Positions 29,907 to 38,218 of a stretch of DNA of 64,000 nucleotides are shown piece after piece. The stretch is from Yoonia sp. I 8.24 (GTDB lineage: Bacteria; Pseudomonadota; Alphaproteobacteria; Rhodobacterales; Rhodobacteraceae). Numbering within the stretch: position 1 is the stretch's first letter; the number at the start of each line of letters is the position of its first letter. The notes below the pieces were generated by a model. It searched no databases, was not told where the DNA came from, and worked only from the letters and a program-made list of their open reading frames with translations. The DNA is taken from positions 62,001-126,000 of the forward strand of contig NZ_JACXGQ010000002.1 of the NCBI RefSeq assembly GCF_022096995.1, given 5' to 3'. The position numbers were made by a program, and so were the translations under genes.

Positions 29907-30122
29907 ATGGGCCACGAATGGATTCTCGATGTTATCACCGATCTGCAGCGATACGCGCAAACACATCAGCTTTCCGTTTTAGAAGCGCAGCTTGAAAATG
30001 CGGCAGCTTCCGCTAGGGTTGAAATGAGCCGTATGATCGAGAGTGCGCATTTTTTAGCGCAAGGGGAAAACACTGGAACTGAACAGCTTTCTGCAAACGT
30101 TGGAACAAGCGGAAACGCTTGA
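29907..30122 (+). CDS. Small protein overlapping the start of luxR
   Basis: A 71-residue protein (MGHEWILDVITDLQRYAQTH and a heptad-like LEAQLENAAASARVEM helix) that looks wholly helical and could form a coiled coil. AAGGAA lies at the right distance from the ATG. Its end overlaps luxR by 50 bases, so translation of luxR is probably coupled to it. No family recognised. An imperfect palindrome, GTTGTT-N12-AACAAC, at 29857-29880 lies just upstream and may be its operator. Confidence 0.6.
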   Translation: MGHEWILDVITDLQRYAQTHQLSVLEAQLENAAASARVEMSRMIESAHFLAQGENTGTEQLSANVGTSGNA

Positions 30123-30831
30123 ACAAATCCAAGATTTAACCGTGCAGCTGCGCGATATCTTCGCAGTGGATCACATGGTCTATCATTGGCTAAGTGCAGA
30201 TGGTGAGCAATACGGGTTTGGCACCTATGATCCCGTTTGGGTCCAACACTATGTCGAAAATGATTATATCCGTATCGACCCTGTTATCATCGGGTGCTTC
30301 CAAAGATTTCACCCTGTTGACTGGCGTCAACTAGATTGGTCATCGCGTGCGGCAAAAGCGTTCCGAAAAGATGCGATTGCGCATGGTGTTGGCAATCAAG
30401 GTTTTTCATTCCCAATCCGCGGGCCCAATGGGCAACTGGCTTTGTTGACCACATCACACACAACCGATGACGCAAGCTGGGATGATTTCGTTCATGCGAA
30501 TCAACGTGAATGGATATTGATCGCGCATTTTATGAACAGAAAGGTGCTGGCCCTTGCTGCGCAGCGACGACCAGAACCGATACGTCAGCTGTCCCCCCGC
30601 GAAGTTGAGGCGCTGACATTTCTTGGAATGGGGCATGGCCGCGCGCAAGTTGCTGAATTGCTGAATATTTCTGAGCATACTTTGCGCGCCTATATTGAAA
30701 GCGCCCGGTTTAAGCTTGGTGCGCTTAACACCACCCATGCAGTCGCACGCGCGGTTGGTGAAGGGCTAATCGTTGTCGGCGGTGCCGCCCGCGAGGCCAG
30801 CGGCGGTTGGCCCGGTCGCGAAGACGAATAA
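30073..30831 (+). CDS. luxR: LuxR-family acyl-homoserine-lactone receptor/regulator
   Basis: A quorum-sensing transcription factor: N-terminal autoinducer-binding domain (DHMVYHWLS, YGFGTYDPVW, DYIRIDPV, DWRQLDW and GFSFPIRGPNG, with the family Trp/Tyr/Asp positions) and C-terminal helix-turn-helix (LSPREVEALTFLGMGHGRAQ). No ATG or GTG occurs between the in-frame stop at 30055-30057 and the first conserved residues. AAGGGG at 30061-30066 points to a CTG start at 30073, giving 252 residues; TTG at 30100 is the alternative but has no ribosome binding site. It is paired with luxI downstream. Confidence 0.88.
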   Translation: MELNSFLQTLEQAETLEQIQDLTVQLRDIFAVDHMVYHWLSADGEQYGFGTYDPVWVQHYVENDYIRIDPVIIGCFQRFHPVDWRQLDWSSRAAKAFRKDAIAHGVGNQGFSFPIRGPNGQLALLTTSHTTDDASWDDFVHANQREWILIAHFMNRKVLALAAQRRPEPIRQLSPREVEALTFLGMGHGRAQVAELLNISEHTLRAYIESARFKLGALNTTHAVARAVGEGLIVVGGAAREASGGWPGREDE

Positions 30832-30883
30832 CGCTGCGGTGCAGCAATTTGTTAACAAACCATTAATATCGCGCACGCGCGAT
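30832..30883. promoter_or_regulatory. Candidate operators in the luxR-luxI intergenic region
   Basis: CGCTGC-GGT-GCAGCA (30832-30846) contains an exact CTGC-N3-GCAG directly after the luxR stop. ATCGCGC-AC-GCGCGAT (30868-30883) is a perfect 7-bp inverted repeat 67 bases before luxI, the position expected of a lux-box, though it does not match the classic consensus. Confidence 0.45.
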
Positions 30884-30949
30884 TAACGAACTGCCCGCGC
30901 ACGCGCCCTTACCCTTGAGCTATCCAATCATGCTGAAGGGGAATTTTCT

Positions 30950-31585
30950 ATGTTGCGCTATATCTACGGGAATGACTTGGCCCGGCGACCAGTTTTGAAG
31001 CACACAATGCACCGTGATCGGGCCGAGCAATTTGCGGAGCGGCTCCGCTGGGCGGTGTCCGTTGATGAAAACGGCGAAGAACACGACGAATATGATGCGA
31101 TGAACCCGCTCTATGTAATCTGGGAAAACGCGGATGGCACCCATGGTGGATCGATGCGGTTTTTACCAACGAGCGAACGCACGATGGTCAATGATCATTT
31201 TTCAAACCTATTGAACGGCGAACGGATCGAAAGCCCATATATCTGGGAGTGCACGCGCTTTGTCCTTGGTCAACAGGCCACCCCCCGTGTCGCAGCGGCA
31301 ATGATGCTTGCAGGTGGCGAATTGATGCGCGCGTTTTCGTTAACGCATCTTCTGGGCGTCTTTGATCCACGTATGGTACGCATCTATAGTATGATCGGCG
31401 CCTCGCCAGAGGTATTGGGCAGCGCTGGAACAGGCCGCGATAAAATCAGCGTCGGTCTTTGGCCTTTCCGTCCCGAAGATCGTGCGCGCGTTTTGCGCCG
31501 TGCGCAGGTCACGTCGGACCAATCCGAAGCCTGGTTTGATCTATCGTTTGGTCAATCTATTCAGGCGATGCAAAAGGTGGCGTAA
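30950..31585 (+). CDS. luxI: Acyl-homoserine-lactone synthase
   Basis: Makes the N-acyl-homoserine lactone signal from S-adenosylmethionine and acyl-ACP. The 211-residue protein shows the invariant residues of the family in order: Arg and Phe in RDRAEQFAERLRW, Trp, the acidic pair in EYDAMNPLYVIW, the Arg in GSMRFLPT, and Glu in WECTRFVL. GGGGAA precedes the ATG. Located 118 bases after luxR, the usual cis pair; both sense-transcribed. Confidence 0.95.
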   Translation: MLRYIYGNDLARRPVLKHTMHRDRAEQFAERLRWAVSVDENGEEHDEYDAMNPLYVIWENADGTHGGSMRFLPTSERTMVNDHFSNLLNGERIESPYIWECTRFVLGQQATPRVAAAMMLAGGELMRAFSLTHLLGVFDPRMVRIYSMIGASPEVLGSAGTGRDKISVGLWPFRPEDRARVLRRAQVTSDQSEAWFDLSFGQSIQAMQKVA

Positions 31586-31625
31586 TCCACTGGCACGCCC
31601 GCGATCGCGCAGGTAGTGTCGCGGC

Positions 31626-33152
31626 ATGAACGCACCAGCCATTACATTCTCTGACGATCAGGCCGAGGCTTGGGATAACGTCGCAGCCGCACTACGCCAA
31701 TCGGGTGTGGATTTGGACGACAGCCTGCTGACGCCGCCCGCATCAGAAAAATCCTCTGTCATGGCGGTTATCGGTAAGGCCGGGTCTGGCAAAACCATGT
31801 TGCTCGCCCAGCTATACAAGGCGCTTGAAGAAGCCGGCGTTGATGTGGTGTCGGGCGATTGGGAAGGGCGCAAGCGCAAAGATCGGCGCACTTTGGCGAT
31901 CTTGGCGCCAACAAACAAAGCCGCCAGCGTGTTGCGCAACCGGGGCGTTCCGGCGACCACCATTCACCGGATATTGTACACACCGATGTATGATCCGGAA
32001 TACGAAAAAATCGCCGAATGGCTAGCCGGGCAGGGGGACCGCCCTGAGATTGAAGGGTTGACAGATGTGGCACTGGACCGCGCCTATGCGTCCTATCAGG
32101 TCAATAGCTCTGTCCCGGCAGCACTGGCGGCTGCGGGGTTGCGTGGCAGTGATTTTATTACCGGATGGAAACGCCGCGAAGACCCGTTGGACATAGGGTT
32201 CGTCGATGAAAGCTCCATGTTGGATGAAAAGCAGTTCGAAGACCTGCAAGAAATTTTTCCGACGCTCATTCTGTTTGGTGATCCAGCGCAGCTCCCCCCG
32301 GTGAAATCATCTGGCGGGATGGTGTTTGAAACCCTGCCGGCCAAACGGGTGCAGGTCTTGAACCGCATCCACCGTCAAGATGCGGGCAACCCGATTCTTG
32401 ATCTGGCCCATGCGTTGGCCGACCCGATGGTGGATTTTTATGCGTTTGAACGGATGGTTGCAGAGGCCGCAAAGATTGACGAACGTGTGGTGATGGCCCA
32501 ACGTGTCGAAGCGGATTTGATGGCCCGTTCGCCCTGCCTGGTTTGGCGCAACGCGACACGTATCCGGTTGATCCATGCCTTTCGCGCGGCGTTTGGTGCG
32601 CCAGGTGATGAATTACTCGCGGGTGAGCCGTTGATTTGTGACGGGATTGAACTGCCGCTGAAGCACCGCAAAAAGCGCCTTGATCTTGAGGCCCGTGGCC
32701 TGATCAAAGGTGCGCAAGTGATCTACCTTGGGCCGGGCCGCAAACCCGGCTTTTCGCGCCTGCATGTGATGGGTGCCGAAGACCCGCAAGTCAGCGCGGC
32801 GAGCATCGTGAAGATTGAACAAGAGGGTGACGAGGAACCGTTTATCCCCTTTGCCGCGCGGATGGGGGCGACGTTCTTGCACGGCGCTGCAGTGACGATC
32901 CATAAGGCGCAAGGGTCGCAATGGGATACGGTGCAAGTATTCGCACCTGACATCGAAATTGCCAGCCGCATGGGTCGGGTCGAAGCCGGGCAACCCCTGT
33001 GGAAACGGCTTGCCTATGTTGCGATCACCCGTGCAGAAAACCAATTGCGCTGGGTGGTGCGCAACCGCTTGGCCCGCCCCGAAGGCACGCTACGTGTCGA
33101 TGATTTGACGGTACCCGACGCGCCCTTCACGTTGGTCAGCGAAGAAGTTTAA
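31626..33152 (+). CDS. SF1 DNA helicase, RecD/Dda-like
   Basis: A 508-residue superfamily 1 helicase. Walker A is VIGKAGSGKTMLL, Walker B VDESSMLD, motif III GDPAQLPPV, motif V/VI VTIHKAQGSQWD and AYVAITRAENQLRW. The compact N-terminus (SDDQAEAWDNV) resembles the Q-motif of Dda/RecD2 helicases; a full RecBCD-type extension is missing. It probably unwinds DNA 5' to 3' in repair or recombination. It stands after luxI with a 40-base gap and may be in the same transcript; it converges on the TIGR02186 gene. Confidence 0.9.
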   Translation: MNAPAITFSDDQAEAWDNVAAALRQSGVDLDDSLLTPPASEKSSVMAVIGKAGSGKTMLLAQLYKALEEAGVDVVSGDWEGRKRKDRRTLAILAPTNKAASVLRNRGVPATTIHRILYTPMYDPEYEKIAEWLAGQGDRPEIEGLTDVALDRAYASYQVNSSVPAALAAAGLRGSDFITGWKRREDPLDIGFVDESSMLDEKQFEDLQEIFPTLILFGDPAQLPPVKSSGGMVFETLPAKRVQVLNRIHRQDAGNPILDLAHALADPMVDFYAFERMVAEAAKIDERVVMAQRVEADLMARSPCLVWRNATRIRLIHAFRAAFGAPGDELLAGEPLICDGIELPLKHRKKRLDLEARGLIKGAQVIYLGPGRKPGFSRLHVMGAEDPQVSAASIVKIEQEGDEEPFIPFAARMGATFLHGAAVTIHKAQGSQWDTVQVFAPDIEIASRMGRVEAGQPLWKRLAYVAITRAENQLRWVVRNRLARPEGTLRVDDLTVPDAPFTLVSEEV

Positions 33153-33158
33153 GCGCGG

Positions 33159-33911
33159 CTAGCGCCGGATCATCCCAAAGACGGCTGATGCGCCCCATCC
33201 TGCCCCAACCGCAATCGCAAGCGACATCAATGCGTAGATCAGCGATTGATTGTGCGCGAGGTTATAGAGCCAACGTTCCAGCCCTACTTTTTGAACCGGA
33301 ATTTCGGTGATATATTCATCGATAACTCGCCCATTGCGGGTCAAGAATATCCGCGCCTCATAGATGCCTTCGGTCAGGTTCGCGGGCAGGGTAATCGCGG
33401 TGCGAAACAACGTATCTTGTTCAAGATCGACCGCCCCCTCAAGCCGCTGATAAAGCCCTTCATCGGTACGAATGCGGATCAGCGCATTCATAAAGGCGAC
33501 GCTATCACTGACCTGCCCACCGATGGCCCGAATTTTGCGGGGCGCGGTGATCCGGTATTGTAGGTCTTCGACATGGTGCAGCACATCGCGCATTGGCGCC
33601 GATGTGGCGACGGCATAAAATGACGGGGCAGCGTCGACTTCGACCTCATCGGTGTTGATCCAAATACCTGCCCGTCGGTCTTTGCGCCAAATATCAACAG
33701 GCATGTCGGGGCCTGCGATGGTGACGATGACGCCCAACTCGCTTTTGTCGGGGATCGGCGTTTCACGCCTAACCGCACCGAACACAAGGATATTGGACCC
33801 CTCAAAGGTGGCTGTAATCGCGACCTGATCGTGTGACAGGCCAAGCACGATTTCTTCGTCCGCAGATGCGGGGAGTGCCAGCAAAATCATAAACATGATC
33901 AACCGGATCAT
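33159..33911 (-). CDS. TIGR02186-family exported membrane protein
   Basis: A 250-residue protein with a signal peptide (MIRLIMFMILLALPASADEE), a large beta-rich periplasmic domain and one C-terminal membrane helix (LIYALMSLAIAVGAGWGASA). It matches the family regularly encoded just after TauE-type permeases in alphaproteobacteria, with SHDQVAITATFEGSNILVFG near the N-terminus. The start overlaps the permease stop by four bases. A role together with that permease is inferred from context; biochemical function is unknown. Confidence 0.88.
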   Translation of the reverse strand: MIRLIMFMILLALPASADEEIVLGLSHDQVAITATFEGSNILVFGAVRRETPIPDKSELGVIVTIAGPDMPVDIWRKDRRAGIWINTDEVEVDAAPSFYAVATSAPMRDVLHHVEDLQYRITAPRKIRAIGGQVSDSVAFMNALIRIRTDEGLYQRLEGAVDLEQDTLFRTAITLPANLTEGIYEARIFLTRNGRVIDEYITEIPVQKVGLERWLYNLAHNQSLIYALMSLAIAVGAGWGASAVFGMIRR

Positions 33912-34822
33912 AGTGCCCCCGCTGTTAGCGAATACAATTCAGTTGGCTGAATAAGCAAATCAATGGCCAGCTTGATACAAACGCCCAAGACGAGTGTGGC
34001 CAACAGAATGCGCAATTGCTCTGCCTTCATCCGCACACCCCAACGGGTGCCAAATTGCGCACCGACCACGCCGCCAATTAGCAGCAATAGCGCCAAGACC
34101 ACATCAACCGTATGGTTGGTCGTGGCGTGTAGCACAGTGGTAAAGCCAGCGACAAAGATGATTTGGAACAGCGATGTCCCAATCACAACCTTGGTCGGCA
34201 TACCCAGCAAATAGATCATCGCGGGGACCATGATGAACCCTCCGCCGACGCCCATAATCGCGGCGAGAACGCCGACCAAGACACCAACTAGCAAGGGAGG
34301 GACAACTGAAATATACAGGCCCGAGACCCGAAATTTCATCTTGAACGGTAGGTTGTGGACCCAGTTGTGCTTGCGCCGCACGACGCGGGCACCGGGGCGG
34401 TTGGCGCGGCGGATAGCGTTCAAGCTTTCCACAAACATCAGCGCGCCAATCACGCCAAGAAAGAGCACATAACAAAGCTGCACAAGCAGGTCGACTTGGC
34501 CAAGGGAACGCAAGAAATTAAACAACAGGACCCCAAGCGCAGAGCCAGCAAGCCCGCCAACAAGCAGCACCGTCCCCATCTTCATATCAACGGTTTTGCG
34601 CTTAAGATGCGCGAGAAGCGCAGAAAACGACGAAGCGACAACTTGGTTCGTGCTCGTCGCAACTGCGACCGCAGGGGGGATGCCGATAAAAAACAACAGC
34701 GGCGTAATCAAAAAACCACCGCCTACGCCAAACATCCCTGACAAAATCCCGACAAGCCCGCCGATCCCCAAAAGAAGGAAGGCGTTCACCGAGATTTCGG
34801 CGATGGGAAGGTAAACTTGCAT
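33908..34822 (-). CDS. TauE/SafE-family permease
   Basis: A 304-residue polytopic membrane protein with two repeats typical of the family: LLGIGGLVGILSGMFGVGGG near the N-terminus and GVLVGVLAAIMGVGGGFIMV in the second half, each followed by a short conserved helix. Probable anion (sulfite, sulfonate or similar) exporter or importer. The ATG at 34822 was taken as the start (MQVYLPIAEISVN); an upstream Met at 34852 is possible but less likely. Paired with TIGR02186. It differs from the TauE gene at 11510, which lacks this partner. Confidence 0.92.
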   Translation of the reverse strand: MQVYLPIAEISVNAFLLLGIGGLVGILSGMFGVGGGFLITPLLFFIGIPPAVAVATSTNQVVASSFSALLAHLKRKTVDMKMGTVLLVGGLAGSALGVLLFNFLRSLGQVDLLVQLCYVLFLGVIGALMFVESLNAIRRANRPGARVVRRKHNWVHNLPFKMKFRVSGLYISVVPPLLVGVLVGVLAAIMGVGGGFIMVPAMIYLLGMPTKVVIGTSLFQIIFVAGFTTVLHATTNHTVDVVLALLLLIGGVVGAQFGTRWGVRMKAEQLRILLATLVLGVCIKLAIDLLIQPTELYSLTAGAL

Positions 34823-34951
34823 GAACTGTTCCGGGTGTTTGCAGGCTAACAAAAACAGGTTTCATGCGCGGCTGTCAAACCGTCGGGTTCAGATAATGGG
34901 CTGGCGGTGCGGAATTGCCGCGTTGGCGCTAACAGCTATAAGGTTCTGGAC

Positions 34952-35758
34952 TTAAACCAATCCGCGTAAATATCCGCGCAAAACCTTTTCAAGTTTGGCG
35001 GCACCAATGGGGGCCATGGCCTTGGTGTGTTCATGGCTGATAGATTCGTCACTCATTCCGGCGGCCATGTTGGTGATCGTGGAAATCGCGGCGGCTTTCA
35101 GTCCTAAGAACCGGGCGAGGATCACTTCGGGAACGGTGGACATGCCGACCGCATCGGCCCCTAGCAGTTTAATCGCACGAATTTCGGCAGGCGTTTCAAA
35201 AGATGGGCCGGAATACCATGCGTAGACCCCATCAGCCATATCGACACCTGCGGCGTCAGCCGCCGCACGTAGGGCTTTGCGGATGTCCGGATCATAGGCA
35301 TCTTTCATCGGTACAAACCGCGCGTCTGTCGGTTCGCCGATGAGGGGGTTTAACCCAGAAAAATTGATATGGTCAGACAAGCACATGATCGATCCGGTGG
35401 GCATGTCCGGTAACATAGATCCGGCGGCATTGGTTGCGATCATTTGCTCTGCACCAAGGGCGCACAGTACCTCAAGCGGCAGGCGCATCGCATCCGCCGT
35501 GCCGTTTTCATAGTAATGCGCGCGACCACCAAAGACCGCGACCCGCATGCCTTCAAGATCGCCGATCACAAGGTTCGGATTGTGCCCCGAGACGCCTGCA
35601 TGTGGAAACCCCGGTAAATCACGATAAGGGATCGCCACGCCGTCAACCGCATCGGCAATATGCCCAAGGCCAGAGCCAAGGATCAGGCCGACACGCACGG
35701 GCGCGTCACCCGCAAGCGCGCGAATTTGTGCCGCAAGTGTATCAGCGTTCTTTGACAT
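34952..35758 (-). CDS. Purine-nucleoside phosphorylase, trimeric type
   Basis: A 268-residue NP-II class enzyme: RVGLILGSGLGHIADAV is the phosphate-binding start, VAVFGGRAHYYENG and ATNAAGSML follow, and GPSFETPAEIRAIKLLGADA with VGMSTVPE forms the nucleoside site. It cleaves purine nucleosides (guanosine/inosine preferred in this class). The ATG at 35758 overlaps the stop of the transporter permease by 17 bases, so it is the metabolic end of the nucleoside-uptake operon. A longer start at 35800 is unlikely. Confidence 0.93.
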   Translation of the reverse strand: MSKNADTLAAQIRALAGDAPVRVGLILGSGLGHIADAVDGVAIPYRDLPGFPHAGVSGHNPNLVIGDLEGMRVAVFGGRAHYYENGTADAMRLPLEVLCALGAEQMIATNAAGSMLPDMPTGSIMCLSDHINFSGLNPLIGEPTDARFVPMKDAYDPDIRKALRAAADAAGVDMADGVYAWYSGPSFETPAEIRAIKLLGADAVGMSTVPEVILARFLGLKAAAISTITNMAAGMSDESISHEHTKAMAPIGAAKLEKVLRGYLRGLV

Positions 35759-36707
35759 AGGCCTGCCCACCTGCTTTGGGGCCTGTTGCCTTACCGACAA
35801 AGCCTGTCAACACAACGACCAAGATGAATGGCAACACGTCCAAAAGTTGTCCGTTGAGCGCAAAGCCAATGACCTCTTCAACCACATCGGACCGCAGGGC
35901 CATTGCTTGCAGGAAGCCAAACAAGATGCATGAAGACAGCGCATACCAAGGACGCCATTTCGCAAAGATCAATGCGGCCAGCGCGATATAGCCGCGCCCT
36001 GCGCTCATGTCTTTGGTGAAACCGGCTTGCAGTGCAGTTGCTAGGTAAGCGCCGGCAATGCCGCAAAGAACACCACAAATCGCCACGGCAGCGAACCGCA
36101 ATCCCACGACAGATACCCCAGCGGTATCCACCGCGGCAGGGTTTTCACCAACCGCGCGTAGTCGCAGGCCAAAGCGGGTACGGTAAAGCACCCACCATGT
36201 CACTGGCACAAGCAAAAGAGCCAGATAGACAAGGATCGTGTGACCTGAAATTAGTTCGTAATATATGGGACCAAGAAATGGGACTTCGCGCAGTTGCTCT
36301 GCAAAGGGCAGCGTAATCGGTTCGAACCGCGCATCGCCAGATAGCTGCGGTGTACGCCCGCCTTGGCTGAACCAGCTTTGTGCAACGACAACGGTCAACC
36401 CAGCCGCCAAAAAGTTGATCGCGACCCCGGAAATCAATTGGTTGCCCCGAAACGTGATCGAAGCCAAACCATGGATCAGCGATAGCGCCATCGACGCGCC
36501 AATCCCGGCAACAAGCCCCAGCCAAACGTTGCCCGTGACCGACGCAATTGCCGCCGATAAAAAAGCAGCGGCGAGCATCTTACCCTCTAACCCGATATCA
36601 AAAATTCCGGCCCGCTCGGAGTAAAGACCAGCCAAACAAGCTAGCAAAAGCGGGGTTGCTAGACGCAGGGTTGCGTCTAGCATCTGCAAGAGGGTCGCGA
36701 GATCCAT
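35742..36707 (-). CDS. ABC transporter permease for nucleosides (NupQ/BMP-type)
   Basis: A 321-residue inner-membrane permease with about nine helices of the BPD_transp_2 class. MLDATLRLATPLLLACLAGL and AGIFDIGLEGKMLAAAFLSA are typical, with a conserved FDIGLEGKM loop. It forms one half of the channel together with the permease at 37133. A 140-residue unknown gene lies between the two permeases, one base upstream of this one. Confidence 0.93.
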   Translation of the reverse strand: MDLATLLQMLDATLRLATPLLLACLAGLYSERAGIFDIGLEGKMLAAAFLSAAIASVTGNVWLGLVAGIGASMALSLIHGLASITFRGNQLISGVAINFLAAGLTVVVAQSWFSQGGRTPQLSGDARFEPITLPFAEQLREVPFLGPIYYELISGHTILVYLALLLVPVTWWVLYRTRFGLRLRAVGENPAAVDTAGVSVVGLRFAAVAICGVLCGIAGAYLATALQAGFTKDMSAGRGYIALAALIFAKWRPWYALSSCILFGFLQAMALRSDVVEEVIGFALNGQLLDVLPFILVVVLTGFVGKATGPKAGGQAYVKER

Positions 36708-37130
36708 TTAGGCAACTTTCTCCATCAAGAAGGGGAAGAGCGCAAAGAAGCGATCCGCAACTTCCGGGTTCCGGCGCAGGGCATCTTCGGCCTCAGCTTG
36801 GGAAATGTCGACGGCTTGGGTTTTGTCGCGGCGCAAAAAGAACTGCAGCCCCAGCATCGCGTCAAAGCGGTCATCGTTGATGAACGGGTCATGTGGGATG
36901 CGGCGCATCACGGCCTCGTTCGGGCGGAAGACGCTTGCGGGTTTTTGTAGCGCAAGCAGTGCCACCAAATGTGGCGGCACGTCGCCACCGGGTGTTTGTG
37001 CAATCACGTGATGGATCCACATATGTAGCTCCTCCATCGTGATCATTCCTAACGCAAGACAGCTGAGCACAAAGCCCAGATCTGCGCCGGTGTCGTCATC
37101 GACACCTATTTTAAAAGGTCCTGCCATCAT
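36708..37130 (-). CDS. Hypothetical protein between the two nucleoside permease genes
   Basis: A 140-residue soluble, mostly helical protein (MMAGPFKIGVDDDTGADLGF, ITMEELHMWIHHVI, FFLRRDKTQAVDIS) that I do not recognise. AGGAG precedes the start; of two consecutive ATGs either may be used. It is enclosed by the permease genes with gaps of 0 and 2 bases, so expression with the transporter is certain if it is translated. No signal peptide or membrane helix is seen, so it would be cytoplasmic. Confidence 0.75.
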   Translation of the reverse strand: MMAGPFKIGVDDDTGADLGFVLSCLALGMITMEELHMWIHHVIAQTPGGDVPPHLVALLALQKPASVFRPNEAVMRRIPHDPFINDDRFDAMLGLQFFLRRDKTQAVDISQAEAEDALRRNPEVADRFFALFPFLMEKVA

Positions 37131-37132
37131 TT

Positions 37133-38218
37133 TTATGCTCTCCTCAATGATAGAAATAGCCGCGCGAGCGGCATACGCACCATATTGTCTAGTGCACCCG
37201 TAAAGAGGATCACCAATGCCTGTATTACGATGATCAACTCACGAGGGATCGACGTCCATAGGGCGAGTTCTGCGCCGCCTTGATATAGAAAGCCGAAAAG
37301 AAGGGCCGCCAACAATACCCCGAAAGGATGGTTGCGACCCATGAGCGCGACGGCGATGCCAATAAAGCCAGCGCCCTCTGCTGCGTTCAGGACCAGCCGT
37401 TCGGCCTCGCCCTGTACGTTGTTGATGGCCATCATTCCGGCAAGCGCGCCAGAGATTAACATGGTGACCATGATGATTTTTGTGGGGTTAATGCCCGCGT
37501 ATTTCGCGGCAGTTTCAGATTCCCCAAATGACCGAATTTCGTAGCCCAAACGCGTGCGCCAGACCAAGGCCCAAACAAATACACATGCCGCAATGGCCAC
37601 AAAGAATGTCACATTCGCGGGTGCACCACGGAAAAACGTGGTTTCGCCAAAGTTAAACATGTCTTGGAAGGAGGGCAGATGCGTAGGTTCTGGGAATTTT
37701 GCGGTCGCAGGTTCCATGCCCGGTGCCTTCAGTGCACCGATGAGGAAGTAGTTTAGCAAAGCTGCGGCGATAAAGTTGAACATGATTGTTGTAATCACGA
37801 TGTGGCTACCACGTTTGGCCTGCAAGAACGCCGGGATCGCCGCCCAAGCTGCGCCGAACAGTGCAGCCCCTAAAGCGGCGCCAAGCAGTGCGATCGTCCA
37901 ATGGGGCCAAGGGATGTAAAGACAGATGATCGCAACGCCCAAACCGCCCAATAGCGCCTGACCTTCACCACCGATGTTGAACATCTTCGCTTGTGCGGCA
38001 ATCGCAACGGCAAGGCCGGTAAAGATAAAGTTGGTGGCGTAATAGATTGTATAACCCCAGCCATAGGTGGATCCGAGCGCACCACTGACCATTAACTTCA
38101 GCGCAGCCCAAGGGTTTTCACCAATTGCAAGAATAACCAGCGCAGAAAGAATGGCGGCAAGCAAGATCGAAATCACAGGGATTAGGATCACGTCCGCCCA
38201 TTTTGGCATCGCGTCCAT
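37133..38218 (-). CDS. ABC transporter permease for nucleosides (NupP/BMP-type)
   Basis: A 361-residue membrane protein with eight to ten helices of the same permease class, longer at the N-terminus than its partner. Features are YATNFIFTGLAVAIAAQAKM, FNIGGEGQALLGGLGVA, and the long C-terminal half beginning GYEIRSFGESETAAKYAGI. Its start touches the ATPase stop (1-base overlap), so translation is coupled. Confidence 0.93.
   Translation of the reverse strand: MDAMPKWADVILIPVISILLAAILSALVILAIGENPWAALKLMVSGALGSTYGWGYTIYYATNFIFTGLAVAIAAQAKMFNIGGEGQALLGGLGVAIICLYIPWPHWTIALLGAALGAALFGAAWAAIPAFLQAKRGSHIVITTIMFNFIAAALLNYFLIGALKAPGMEPATAKFPEPTHLPSFQDMFNFGETTFFRGAPANVTFFVAIAACVFVWALVWRTRLGYEIRSFGESETAAKYAGINPTKIIMVTMLISGALAGMMAINNVQGEAERLVLNAAEGAGFIGIAVALMGRNHPFGVLLAALLFGFLYQGGAELALWTSIPRELIIVIQALVILFTGALDNMVRMPLARLFLSLRRA

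Noticed and set aside
34916..34930. TGCCGC-GTT-GGCGCT as a further PhaR-like site upstream of the second TauE gene
   Set aside because: Only the left half fits; the right half does not complete the palindrome.
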